Assembly (NCBI GenBank): GCA_051953655.1
Contig: JBQCIO010000053.1
Coordinates: 1 to 18,927 of the forward strand
From: JBQCHF01 sp051953655
GTDB taxonomy: Bacteria; Actinomycetota; Actinomycetes; Motilibacterales; Motilibacteraceae
Reading direction: 5' to 3'
DNA length: 18,927 bases
Shown here piece by piece: positions 9,161-17,620 of the stretch. The position numbers and the translations under genes were made by a program. Numbering within the stretch: position 1 is the first letter of the stretch; every line of letters starts with the position of its first letter. The notes beneath the pieces are model-generated. The model was not told the origin of the DNA. It made no database searches and was given only the letters and a program-made list of their open reading frames with translations.

Positions 9161-10927
9161 CTACTTCGAGACGTAGAGGTCCGCGTACGGCCAGGAGCCG
9201 TAGGGCGCCCACAGGTAGACCTTGCCGTTGTCGCCCGAGGCCGAGTGGACCTTGGAGCCGGCGAGGCGCTGCTCACGGCCGAAGCGGGTCGGGACGACCC
9301 ACACGTTGGCCATGGCCTCCTTGTTGAGCTCCTTCCACATGTCACCCTGCTTGGTGCGGTCGAGCTCGCCCTGCGCGGCCTTGACCTTGGCGTTGTACGC
9401 CTGGTCGTCCACGTAGGAGATGTCGAAGCCACCGGAGATGGTGAACAGCGGCGGGATGACGGTGGAGGCGTTCAGCCAGTCCGGGCCCCAGCCGGCGAGG
9501 ATGAGGGCGTTGGCCTTGGCCGGGTTCTGGACCGTCGGGTAGAACTGGCCCGGCGGGATCGGGTTCGGCGTGACCTTGATGCCGGCCTTGCCGAGCGAGT
9601 CGACGACCGCCGCAGCGCCCTTGTCGTTGGTCGGGGTCTGCGGGTAGTCGTACTTGATCTCCGGCATCGGGGCGCCGGACTGCTGGATCAGGGTCTTGGC
9701 GTAGTTCGGGTCACCGTTGTCCGGGATCTTCTGGCCGAGCAGCGAGTCCCACATGCCCGAGGGCGCGTAGTCCTGCGGCAGGTTCGGCTTGATGACACCG
9801 TCGGCGAGGTCACCGGAGAAGTTGCCACCCGCGATCGTGCGCAGCTGCGCACGGTCCATGGCGGCAGCGATCGCCTGGCGCTGCTTGAGGTTCGGGACCT
9901 TCTTGACGTTGACCGCGATGTAGCGGACGTAGGGGTCCAGCTCGTTCACGCGGCGGTCGGCGAAGCGCGGGTCGTTGAACACGGTGGCGAGCGACGCGGG
10001 CTCGACCGGGTCCTGCGACATCGCGGTCTGGTCCTCAGCGGCGTCGGCCTGCATGCGCTGGTCGATGACGGCCGCGTCCAGACCGAACTTCATGACGATC
10101 TGGTCGGGCAGGGCCGGACGGTAGGAGTCGGTGTCCTTCGACCACTGGTCGTTGCGGACCAGGACCAGCTGCTGGCCCTTGGTGTACTCCTGGATCTTGT
10201 ACGGGCCGTCCGACACCGGCTTGTCGTCGTACTTCTCGCCGGTGTCCGCAGACTTCGGCACCGGCGCGAAGGCGGTCAGGGTGACGGTGTAGTTGAAGTC
10301 ACCGACCGGCTGGTTCAGGTTGAACGTGATCGTCTTGTCGTCCGACGAGCAGCTCACGGCCTTGTCGAAGGCGGCCTGACCGGTGGCGTCGTTCTTGTAC
10401 GGCCCCTTGTAGACCGAGTTGCCTTCCTTGTCCTTGGGGATGTCCAGGTACTGGATGGCGTAGGTCGGGCCGTCGGTGATGACGTCCTGGGCGAAGGTGC
10501 GCGAGACGCCGTACTTGATGTCGGCGCAGGTGACGGGCTTGCCGTCCTCCCACTTCACGCCGTCCTTGAGCGTGAACGCCCAGGTCTTACCGCCGTTGGA
10601 GGACTTGCCGGTGTCGGTGGCGAGGTCGCCGACCAGCTCGGAGCTGTCCTTGCCGGGGCTCAGCTTGTACTGCGTGAGCGTGCGGTTGAGGTAACCGTCG
10701 GTGAACGCCAGGTCCTCACCCGTGTAGTTCCGCTGGGGGTCGAGGTGGGCGATCTGGTCGGCCTGGGTCAGGATCGTGAGCGTCCCGCCCTTCTGGGCCG
10801 ACGCGCCGGCGCCCGAGCCGCCGCTGTTGCTGCTTCCACCGCTGCTGCCGCCACCGCACGCCGCGAGCGCGAGAGCGCCCGCGGACACGAGGACGGTGAA
10901 GCGAAGACCGATACCGGCCTTGCCCAT
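9161..10927 (-). CDS. oppA: Peptide-binding lipoprotein, SBP family 5 (OppA/DppA type)
   Basis: Extracellular solute-binding protein of 588 aa that would capture peptides and hand them to the permease pair. It begins with a short basic n-region, a hydrophobic stretch and a lipobox LAAC with Cys24. A Gly/Ser-rich linker of about 22 residues follows, then the SBP_bac_5 fold (GGTLTILTQAD...HLDPQRNY...LAFTDGYLNRTL...WAFTLKDGVKWEDGKPVT). ATG at 10927 is chosen because AGGAGG lies 7 nt upstream; a GTG two codons earlier is only 1 nt from that site. The gene sits between the two permease genes. Family-5 proteins also bind non-peptide ligands such as nickel, sugars or haem, so the substrate is open. 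It occupies the place of the family-5 lipoprotein gene lpqW near typA in M. tuberculosis. Confidence 0.93.
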   Translation of the reverse strand: MGKAGIGLRFTVLVSAGALALAACGGGSSGGSSNSGGSGAGASAQKGGTLTILTQADQIAHLDPQRNYTGEDLAFTDGYLNRTLTQYKLSPGKDSSELVGDLATDTGKSSNGGKTWAFTLKDGVKWEDGKPVTCADIKYGVSRTFAQDVITDGPTYAIQYLDIPKDKEGNSVYKGPYKNDATGQAAFDKAVSCSSDDKTITFNLNQPVGDFNYTVTLTAFAPVPKSADTGEKYDDKPVSDGPYKIQEYTKGQQLVLVRNDQWSKDTDSYRPALPDQIVMKFGLDAAVIDQRMQADAAEDQTAMSQDPVEPASLATVFNDPRFADRRVNELDPYVRYIAVNVKKVPNLKQRQAIAAAMDRAQLRTIAGGNFSGDLADGVIKPNLPQDYAPSGMWDSLLGQKIPDNGDPNYAKTLIQQSGAPMPEIKYDYPQTPTNDKGAAAVVDSLGKAGIKVTPNPIPPGQFYPTVQNPAKANALILAGWGPDWLNASTVIPPLFTISGGFDISYVDDQAYNAKVKAAQGELDRTKQGDMWKELNKEAMANVWVVPTRFGREQRLAGSKVHSASGDNGKVYLWAPYGSWPYADLYVSK

Positions 10928-10934
10928 GTCCACT

Positions 10935-10940
10935 CCTCCT
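10935..10940 (-). promoter_or_regulatory. Strong ribosome binding site of the binding-protein gene
   Basis: AGGAGG on the minus strand, 7 nt before ATG 10927. It is among the strongest Shine-Dalgarno sites in the window, fitting a highly expressed binding protein, and it decides the start. Confidence 0.65.
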
Positions 10941-10951
10941 GGTCCATCGGC

Positions 10952-11022
10952 CCGGGGCCCGTACCCCGGTCCGTCATGCTCCGCCCGCGGGCGGGTTCCA
11001 CCCGGGGCACTGCGGCCCCGGG
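10952..11022. repeat. Cluster of three GC-rich palindromes between oppC and oppA
   Basis: Three self-complementary elements lie in the 158-bp spacer: ccgggg/ccccgg (10952-10957 with 10964-10969), the perfect palindrome ccgcccgcgggcgg (10981-10994), and cccgggg/ccccggg (11001-11007 with 11016-11022). Chance pairing is common at this GC content, so each alone is weak. Together they suggest a structured leader or transcript boundary ahead of the binding-protein gene. Confidence 0.35.
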
Positions 11023-11085
11023 AGCTTGTCGACGTGCCGGCCGCCTCGCCTCGTCAGGCGGAGGCCGCGCCGGCGCTGCGGGGGG

Positions 11086-12078
11086 CTAGACGCGGCCCGC
11101 CCGCGGGTCGAGGGCGTCGCGCAGGGCGTCGCCCAGCAGGTTGAAGGCCAGCACGACGATGAACAGCGCTGTGCCGGGGATGAAGAGGTAGGCCGGGTCG
11201 ACGGTGAAGAACCGGACCGAGTCGGCGAGCATCTTGCCCCACGTCGGGGTCGGCTCGTTCACACCCACGGAGAGGAACGACAGCGAGGCCTCGGCGGCGA
11301 TGAACGTGGGCAGCGAGATCGAGACGTAGACCAGGATCGGGGCCCACAGGTTGGGCAGGATCTCCCTGAACAGGATCCGCCGGGTGCCGGCCCCCATCGA
11401 GACCGCGGCCTCGACGAACTCGCGCTCGCGGATGCTGAGCACCTGGCCGCGCACGATGCGGGCGAGGTAGGGCCAGCTGAACACGCTGAGCACGAGGATG
11501 ATGTAGGTGATCCGGGCGCTGTTGCCCTTGAACCCGATCTGCTCGAGGTTCTGGATGAGGACCAGGCTCAGCGCCAGCAGGATGAGCAGCTGCGGGAAGC
11601 TGAGGATGAGGTCCATCAGGCGGCCGAGCGCGGCGTCGAGGAAGCCGCGCGAGTAGCCCGCCACGATGCCGAAGAAGACCCCCAGCACCGTGGTGATGAT
11701 GCTGCCGACGACGGCGATGAGCAGCGAGATGCGGGCGCCGTAGAGGAGCCGGGCGAAGATGTCGCGACCGGTGAGCGGCTCGACGCCGAGCGGGTGGCTG
11801 AGGCTGATGCCGCCGCCCCAGCCGACCGGGAGGCCGCCGTCCTGGCTGACCGCGTTCTGGTCGAAGTCGGTGGGGCTGACCCCGATCGCCTTGCAGATGA
11901 GCGGGGCGAAGATCGCGACCAGGAAGATGATGACCAGGGCCCAGAGGCTGATCATCGCGACCTTGTCGCGGCGCAGACGCGCCCAGGCGATCTGAGTGAG
12001 CGAGCGACCGGCGACTCCGGTGGAAACTTCCTCGCCGGGGGCGGTCGTGGCCTCAGCGACCTGCGACGGGACTGCCAT
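11086..12078 (-). CDS. oppC: Peptide ABC importer permease, OppC/DppC type
   Basis: Second membrane permease, 330 aa from ATG at 12078. GAAAGG lies about 11 nt upstream, a slightly long spacing. The N-terminal OppC segment (LTQIAWARLRRDKVAMISLW) leads into the first membrane helix. The cytoplasmic EAA loop (REFVEAAVSMGAGTRRILFREILP) and about five further helices follow. It ends LRDALDPRAG, typical of the family. It is the first gene of the operon, separated from its OppB-type partner by the binding-protein gene, so the transcribed order is C-A-B-D-F rather than the textbook A-B-C-D-F. Confidence 0.93.
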   Translation of the reverse strand: MAVPSQVAEATTAPGEEVSTGVAGRSLTQIAWARLRRDKVAMISLWALVIIFLVAIFAPLICKAIGVSPTDFDQNAVSQDGGLPVGWGGGISLSHPLGVEPLTGRDIFARLLYGARISLLIAVVGSIITTVLGVFFGIVAGYSRGFLDAALGRLMDLILSFPQLLILLALSLVLIQNLEQIGFKGNSARITYIILVLSVFSWPYLARIVRGQVLSIREREFVEAAVSMGAGTRRILFREILPNLWAPILVYVSISLPTFIAAEASLSFLSVGVNEPTPTWGKMLADSVRFFTVDPAYLFIPGTALFIVVLAFNLLGDALRDALDPRAGRV

Positions 12079-12099
12079 GTGGCCGTAAACCTTTCGCGA

Positions 12100-12151
12100 C
12101 GCGCGGGTGTCCGGGTTGCGGACGCTGAGGACTGTACGTCAGACCCGCGCG
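12100..12151 (-). promoter_or_regulatory. Structured leader upstream of the importer operon
   Basis: A 9-bp inverted repeat, cgcgcgggt (12100-12108) with acccgcgcg (12143-12151), encloses a second hairpin, gtccg (12109-12113) with cggac (12119-12123). If transcribed, it would form a nested stem close before the oppC-like start. No known riboswitch consensus is recognised. Confidence 0.3.
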
Positions 12152-12161
12152 CATCTGGCAA
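12131..12161 (-). promoter_or_regulatory. Weak candidate promoter for the importer operon
   Basis: On the minus strand TTGCCA (12161-12156) and TACAGT (12136-12131) resemble -35 and -10 boxes with a 19-bp spacer, longer than ideal. It would start transcription roughly 45-50 bp upstream of the oppC-like ATG. It overlaps one arm of the leader inverted repeat. Confidence 0.25.
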
Positions 12162-12286
12162 TCAGGGGACGCGTGCCGTTGCGCAATCGTGACCGGCCAG
12201 TAACGTCCTCGCGTCCCGGCGGCGGTCAGGAGGGCATGGCGGCGCTCTCGTGCCGCTGACCTGCGGTGATGCAGGCGACAGGCGCT

Positions 12287-12304
12287 CGCCGACCCCCGTC
12301 GGCG
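12287..12304. terminator. Hairpin downstream of typA
   Basis: cgccgac and gtcggcg pair around the loop cccc, 107 bp past the typA stop. A further GC-rich pairing (ccggcc...gggccgg) follows from about 12307. There is no U-tract; candidate transcript end only. Confidence 0.35.
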
Positions 12305-12410
12305 CCCCCCGGCCGGCGGGCCGGGAGGGCGTCGAGGGGGCGGCGACGAGCTGTCGGAGGGCGTACCCGAGGGGCGGACAGGAGCCGTCGGGCCGCGCGT
12401 GTCGTGGGCG

Positions 12411-14276
12411 TCAGCCGCGGCTGGCCCGGGCGCGGGTGCGCTCGCGGTCCTTGGCGTCCAGGACGACCTTGCGCAGGCGCACCCCGCCGGGGGTGACCTC
12501 CACGCACTCGTCCTCGCGGCAGAACTCCAGGGCCTGCTCCATGGACATCTGCCGGTAGGGGATGAGGCGCACCAGCTCGTCACCGGTGGACGAACGCATG
12601 TTGGTGAGCTTCTTCTCCTTGGTGATGTTGACGTCCATGTCGTCGGCGCGGGCGTTCTCGCCGACGATCATGCCCTCGTAGACCTCGGTGCCGGGTCCGA
12701 CGAAGAGGACGCCGCGCTCCTGCAGGTTGAAGCAGGCGAAGGACGTGACCGGGCCGGGCCGGTCGGCCACCAGCGAGCCGGTGGGCCGGGTGCGCAGCTC
12801 GCCGTGCCACGGCTCGTAGCGCTCGAAGACGTGGTGCAGCAGGCCGGTGCCGCGGGTCTCGGTGAGGAACTCGGTGCGGAACCCGATCAGTCCGCGGGCC
12901 GGCACCAGGTACTCCATGCGCACCCAGCCGGTCCCGTGGTTGACCATCTGCTCCATGCGCCCCTTGCGCAGGGCCATGAGCTGGGTCACGACGCCGAGGT
13001 AGTCCTCGGGGATGTCGACGGTGAGCCGCTCGACCGGCTCGTGCACCTTGCCGTCGATCTCGCGGGTGACCACCTGCGGCTTGCCGACGGTGAGCTCGAA
13101 GCCCTCGCGGCGCATGAGCTCCACCAGCACGGCCAGCTGCAGCTCGCCGCGGCCCTGCACCTCCCAGGTGTCCGGGCGGTCGGTGGGCAGGACGCGGATG
13201 GAGACGTTGCCGATGAGCTCGGCGTCGAGGCGGTTCTTCACCAGGCGGGCCGTGAGCTTCTTGCCCGACTTGCCCGCCAGCGGCGAGGTGTTGATGCCGA
13301 TCGTCATCGAGATCGACGGCTCGTCGACGGTGATGACCGGCAGCGGGCGCGGGTCGTCGACGTCGGCCAGGGTCTCGCCGATGGTGATGTCCTCGATGCC
13401 GGCGATCGCGATGATGTCGCCAGGGCCGGCCTGCTCGGCCGGGACCCGCTCGAGCGCGTCGGTCATGAGCAGCTCGGACACCTTGACCGAGGTGATGCTG
13501 CCGTCGGTGCGGCACCAGGCCACGGTCTGGCCCTTGCGGATGATGCCCTGGTGCACGCGGCACAGGGCGAGGCGGCCCAGGTACGGCGAGGCGTCGAGGT
13601 TGGTCACGTGCGCCTGCAGCGGCGCGCCCTCGTCGTAGGAGGGGGCGGGGATGGCCGAGAGGATGGTGCGGAACAGCGGCTCGAGGTTCTCACTGTCGGG
13701 CATCCCCGCGTCGGCGGGCCGCACCAGGGAGGCGCGGCCGGCCTTGGCCGAGGCGTAGACGATGGGGAACTCGATCTGGTGCTCGTCGGCGTCGAGGTCG
13801 AGGAAGAGCTCGTAGGTCTCGTCGACGACCTCGGCGATCCGGGCGTCGGAGCGGTCGACCTTGTTCACGACCAGGATCACCGGCAGCCGCTTCTCCAGCG
13901 CCTTGCGCAGCACGAACCGGGTCTGCGGAAGGGGCCCCTCGGAGGCGTCGACGAGCAGGATCACGCCGTCGACCATCTCCAGGCCGCGCTCCACCTCGCC
14001 GCCGAAGTCGGCGTGGCCGGGCGTGTCGATGATGTTGATCGTCACGTCCTGGCCGTCGATGGTGTGCTTCACCGCCGTGTTCTTGGCCAGGATCGTGATG
14101 CCCTTCTCGCGCTCGAGGTCCATGGAGTCCATGACCCGCTCGGCGACGGAGCCCTCGTCGGCCTGGTGCGAGGTGAAGGCGCCGGACTGCCACAGCATCG
14201 CGTCGACGAGAGTGGTCTTGCCGTGGTCGACGTGCGCCACGATGGCGACGTTGCGGAGGTCACTGCGGGAGGGCAT
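12411..14276 (-). CDS. typA: TypA/BipA ribosome-associated translational GTPase
   Basis: GTPase of the EF-G/LepA superfamily that binds the ribosome and supports 50S assembly and growth under stress or cold. From ATG at 14276 the protein is 621 aa, close to the usual 605-640. The G motifs are all present: AHVDHGKTTL (G1), EREKGITI (G2), DTPGHADFGGEVE (G3), NKVDRSDAR (G4) and SAKAG (G5). EF-G-like domains and the TypA-specific C-terminal region follow (RGLIGFRTEFLTETRGTG, VFVGPGTEVYEGMIVGENAR-like segment). The start at MPSRSDLRNVAIVAHVD is chosen by homology. ATG 14318 is in frame and possible, and neither start has a good ribosome site. In M. tuberculosis the gene lies close to mshB, mutT2 and phhB, as here. 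Confidence 0.95.
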   Translation of the reverse strand: MPSRSDLRNVAIVAHVDHGKTTLVDAMLWQSGAFTSHQADEGSVAERVMDSMDLEREKGITILAKNTAVKHTIDGQDVTINIIDTPGHADFGGEVERGLEMVDGVILLVDASEGPLPQTRFVLRKALEKRLPVILVVNKVDRSDARIAEVVDETYELFLDLDADEHQIEFPIVYASAKAGRASLVRPADAGMPDSENLEPLFRTILSAIPAPSYDEGAPLQAHVTNLDASPYLGRLALCRVHQGIIRKGQTVAWCRTDGSITSVKVSELLMTDALERVPAEQAGPGDIIAIAGIEDITIGETLADVDDPRPLPVITVDEPSISMTIGINTSPLAGKSGKKLTARLVKNRLDAELIGNVSIRVLPTDRPDTWEVQGRGELQLAVLVELMRREGFELTVGKPQVVTREIDGKVHEPVERLTVDIPEDYLGVVTQLMALRKGRMEQMVNHGTGWVRMEYLVPARGLIGFRTEFLTETRGTGLLHHVFERYEPWHGELRTRPTGSLVADRPGPVTSFACFNLQERGVLFVGPGTEVYEGMIVGENARADDMDVNITKEKKLTNMRSSTGDELVRLIPYRQMSMEQALEFCREDECVEVTPGGVRLRKVVLDAKDRERTRARASRG

Positions 14277-14615
14277 GCGGGCGCGCTCGATCCTGGCGAC
14301 GACGGGGGATGGAGCCATGGTAGTGGGCGCGCGCTCGGGCCCATGCCGTCGCGAGGGTGGGGGGCACTGCTTCGGTCACTGTCCGGGCAGCGTCGGCAGC
14401 CGCCGGTCGGGGTGAGCACGGTCGAAGGCGCTGGTGACGACGACGGAGCCGCGCGGGCCGGCTCGGGCGCCCGGCCGGCGGTCTCTCCCGGGGTGGATCG
14501 CGCGAGTGGAGAGCTGTGGCACGCCACGCCGGCGTGTCGCGACCCGCCCCGAAGCCGGATCTTGAGACCCCCTGCACCCTGCTGAGCGGGCACTTGCCTC
14601 AAGATCCGGACGAAC
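14277..14615. other. 339-bp spacer between typA and the SpoIIE-type regulator
   Basis: It must hold the typA promoter and the 3' end of the regulator gene. The only clear structures are the 12-bp inverted repeat at 14555-14609 and the perfect 12-bp palindrome cacgccggcgtg (14525-14536). I found no convincing -10/-35 pair. The residues from 14277 to 14318 may be coding if typA uses its upstream ATG. Small frames here look like shadows. Confidence 0.45.
14555..14609. terminator. 12-bp perfect inverted repeat after the SpoIIE-type gene
   Basis: ccggatcttgag (14555-14566) and its exact reverse complement (14598-14609) flank a 31-nt loop. The repeat starts 6 bp past the regulator's stop. Neither flank has a T-run and the loop is long. 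Probably the 3' stem of the regulator transcript, or a protein site. Confidence 0.45.
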
Positions 14616-16712
14616 TCACACCCTCCCGGGCAGCGGCACGTCGAACCAGACCACCTTGCCGTCGGCCGTCGACCGCGCCCCCCAGCGGCGGGCCAGGGTG
14701 CCGACCAGGTGCAGGCCGCGGCCGCCCTCGGCGTCGGCGTCGGCGCGCATGAGGCGCGGGAGGCGGGTGTCGTGGTCGGCCACGGACACCTCGAGCCGGT
14801 CGTCGAGCAGGAGCAGGCGCAGCTCGACCGGGTCCTTGGCGTAGCGGATCGCGTTGGTGACCAGCTCGCTGACCAGCAGCGTCGCGGTGTCGTCGAGCGG
14901 CTCGAGGCCCCAGTCCGCGAGCGCGGCACGGGTGAGCGCGCGGGCCCGGGAGACGGCGGCGAGGTCGGAGGGCACCTCCCACGACTCGGCGCGGCGCTCG
15001 GGCAGCGCGTGCAGCCGGGCCGCGAGCAGTGCGACGTCGTCGTCGTGCGCGGCGTCGCGGCCGAGCCGGGTCAGGACGTCGTCGCAGAGTGCGTCGAGGT
15101 CGTCCGGGGCGGTGTCCAGGGCCTCGCGCAGCGCGTCGAGGCCGTGGTCGAGGTCGAGGCCGCGCGACTCGACCAGGCCGTCGGTGTAGAGGACGACGCG
15201 GGTGCCGTCCGGGACCTGGACGCAGGCGCTCTCGAAGGCCACCCCGCCGACGCCGAGGGGCGCCCCGGACGGGATGGGCAGGAGCGTGGCCGGGCCGTCG
15301 GGCGGCACCAGCACCGGCGGCAGGTGGCCGGCCGAGGCCCACCGCAGCTCGCGGGTGACCGGGTCGTAGACGGCGTAGATGCAGGTGGCGAGCTGCACCT
15401 GGGCCAGGCTCTGCGCCAGGTCGTCGAGGTGCGCGACGACGTCCTCGGGCATGAGGTCGAGCACGGCCAGGGTGCGCACCGCGGTGCGCAGCTGCCCCAT
15501 CGCCGCGGCCGCGCGGACGCCGCGCCCCATGACGTCGCCGACCACCAGGGCCACCCGGCCGCCGGCCAGCGGGATGACGTCGAACCAGTCGCCGCCGACC
15601 TCCGTCGTGCTCACGCCGGGCAGGTAGCGCGAGGCGACCTCGACCTCCTGCACGCGCTGCTCGTCCGGGGGCAGCAGGTGGCGCTGCAGCGCCAGGGCGG
15701 TGGCCCGCTCCCGGGTGTAGAGGCGCGCGTTGTCCATGGCGAGGCCGGCCCGGTGGCCGAGCTCGGCGGCCAGCGCGAGGTCCTGCGCGTCGAACGTCCG
15801 GCTCTCCCGGTTGCGCACGAACGAGGCGACCCCGAGCACGGCGCCGCGGGCGACCAGCGGCACGACCACGGCCGAGCCGACGCCCACGGCGAGGACAGCG
15901 TGCACCTCGTCGTCGTTGCGCGCGGTCCGGCGGACGAACTCGTCGTCGACCGGGTCCACCAGCTGCGGGCGGCCGGTGGCGATCGCCCGCGCGGCGGGGG
16001 CGTCGGCGGGGTAGTCGAGCGAGGCGGTGACGACCGGGAACCGGTCGGCCAGGTGCTCGTCGTGGCTGCGGAAGGCCATCCGGGTCATCCGGGTGCCGGG
16101 CGCGCCGAGGGGCCCCTCCTCGCCGGCGAGCAGGCTGTCGAGCAGGTCGACAGCGGCGTGGTCGGCGAAGCGCGGCACGGCGATGTCGCACAGCTCCTCC
16201 GCCGTGCGCCGCAGGTCGAGGCTGGTGCCCACCCGGGCGCTGGCCTCGTCCAGCAGGGCGAGCCGGAACTGGGCCGAGGAGACCGCCTGCAGCGCCTCGT
16301 GCCGGGCGGTGACGTCGGTGGCGAAGGCGGCGACGCCCAGCGCCCGCCCGTCCTCGGCGTCGATCCGGCTGTAGGTCACCTCGAAGACCCGGTCGCGGCG
16401 CGGGTCGGCGGGCGTGCGGCCGCGGTGCAGCACGTTGGTGGCCGGGACGCCGGTCTCGAGGACCCGGCGCATGACGTCCTCCACCGCCGCGTCCATGTGC
16501 GGCAGCAGCTCGGGCACCCGGCGGCCGAGGTGCTCCTCGACGGGCATCCCGTTGATCCGGGCGAGGGCGGCGTTCACCGTGCGGAAGCGCAGGTGGTCGT
16601 CGAAGATCGCGAGCCCGAGCGGGCTCTGCTCCACCATGGCGCCGAGCAGGGCGACCTGGCGCTCGAGGTCGTCATCGACCAGCGCTCCGTCACCCGTGGG
16701 CACACCCCTCAC
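14616..16712 (-). CDS. PAS-GAF-SpoIIE (PP2C) phosphatase with C-terminal anti-sigma-type HATPase
   Basis: Multidomain signalling protein of 698 aa from GTG at 16712. A PAS domain covers about 22-138, ending in FATDVTARHEA. A GAF domain covers about 150-330. The SpoIIE-type PP2C phosphatase (about 340-568) has its metal-binding acidic residues in EVGGDWFD (Asp375), GDVMGRG (Asp393), YTDGLVE (Asp511) and AHDDDVA (557-559). The RsbW-like histidine-kinase ATPase domain (about 578-694) has an N-box SELVTNAIRYA, ADHDTRLPR and the lid GGRGLHLV. Such proteins adjust partner-switching sigma-factor control by dephosphorylating anti-sigma antagonists, and may also phosphorylate them. The PAS and GAF ligands are unknown. 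No membrane segment is seen. It lies 30 bp after the Nudix gene, so probably one operon. A second GTG at 16703 is possible. Confidence 0.9.
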   Translation of the reverse strand: MRGVPTGDGALVDDDLERQVALLGAMVEQSPLGLAIFDDHLRFRTVNAALARINGMPVEEHLGRRVPELLPHMDAAVEDVMRRVLETGVPATNVLHRGRTPADPRRDRVFEVTYSRIDAEDGRALGVAAFATDVTARHEALQAVSSAQFRLALLDEASARVGTSLDLRRTAEELCDIAVPRFADHAAVDLLDSLLAGEEGPLGAPGTRMTRMAFRSHDEHLADRFPVVTASLDYPADAPAARAIATGRPQLVDPVDDEFVRRTARNDDEVHAVLAVGVGSAVVVPLVARGAVLGVASFVRNRESRTFDAQDLALAAELGHRAGLAMDNARLYTRERATALALQRHLLPPDEQRVQEVEVASRYLPGVSTTEVGGDWFDVIPLAGGRVALVVGDVMGRGVRAAAAMGQLRTAVRTLAVLDLMPEDVVAHLDDLAQSLAQVQLATCIYAVYDPVTRELRWASAGHLPPVLVPPDGPATLLPIPSGAPLGVGGVAFESACVQVPDGTRVVLYTDGLVESRGLDLDHGLDALREALDTAPDDLDALCDDVLTRLGRDAAHDDDVALLAARLHALPERRAESWEVPSDLAAVSRARALTRAALADWGLEPLDDTATLLVSELVTNAIRYAKDPVELRLLLLDDRLEVSVADHDTRLPRLMRADADAEGGRGLHLVGTLARRWGARSTADGKVVWFDVPLPGRV

Positions 16713-16742
16713 GAGTGCCCTGCTGCCCGCTGGCGCACCAGG

Positions 16743-17192
<450 letters not shown>

Positions 17193-17281
17193 GGCGCCAG
17201 CCTGCCAGCCCGCTCGCCCCGGCGGTGCGGCCGGAGGCGGGCGCGGGGAGGATGGTCGGGACCCGCCGAGGGAGGGACGAC

Positions 17282-17620
17282 ATGGTCAGGCTGCTCACCG
17301 ACGAGGAGATCGAGCGGCAGCTGCTCGATCTCCCCCACTGGGCCCGGCAGGAGCGCGAGCTGGTCCGGCACGTGGAGGCGCCGGACTTCCGCACCGGGAT
17401 CGCCGTCGTCGACGCCGTCGCCGAGCTGGCCGAGGAGGTGGACCACCACCCGGACATCGACGTGCGCTGGCGGACGCTGCGGCTCGCGGTGTGGACGCAC
17501 GTCGCCGGGGGGATCACCCAGCTGGACATCGAGCTCGCGCACCGCATCGACGAGGTGGTGGCGGAGGTGCTCGAGGGCACGCGCGGCGGTGGCCGCGGCG
17601 AGGAGGAGGGTGCCTGGTGA
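17282..17620 (+). CDS. phhB: Pterin-4a-carbinolamine dehydratase
   Basis: Small enzyme of 112 aa that dehydrates 4a-hydroxytetrahydrobiopterin, regenerating pterin cofactor after aromatic amino-acid hydroxylation. The catalytic pattern is intact: EEVDHHPDID (His55, His56, with Glu51 four residues earlier) and WTHVAGGIT (His73). The N-terminal LTDEEIERQLLDLPHW is typical. ATG at 17282 has GGGAGGGAC just upstream. The C-terminal tail after about residue 97 is Gly/Glu-rich and not conserved; its last codons carry the ribosome site of the next gene. It overlaps the VIT gene by GTGA, implying translational coupling. No aromatic hydroxylase gene is present in the window, so its physiological partner is unknown. 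The homologue in M. tuberculosis (Rv1159A) adjoins mutT2. Confidence 0.92.
   Translation: MVRLLTDEEIERQLLDLPHWARQERELVRHVEAPDFRTGIAVVDAVAELAEEVDHHPDIDVRWRTLRLAVWTHVAGGITQLDIELAHRIDEVVAEVLEGTRGGGRGEEEGAW

Larger units (their letters stand above)
12079..12410. other. 332-bp spacer between typA and the importer operon
   Basis: Both flanking genes read on the minus strand. The part nearer the importer holds its likely promoter and leader (12100-12161). The part nearer typA holds its 3' hairpins, such as cgccgac/gtcggcg (12287-12293 with 12298-12304, loop cccc). Open frames crossing it are Arg/Pro/Gly-rich shadows without ribosome sites. Confidence 0.5.

Noticed and set aside
14319..14500. typA promoter
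   Set aside because: I looked for -10/-35 pairs and TANNNT near the start on the minus strand and found none good enough to report.
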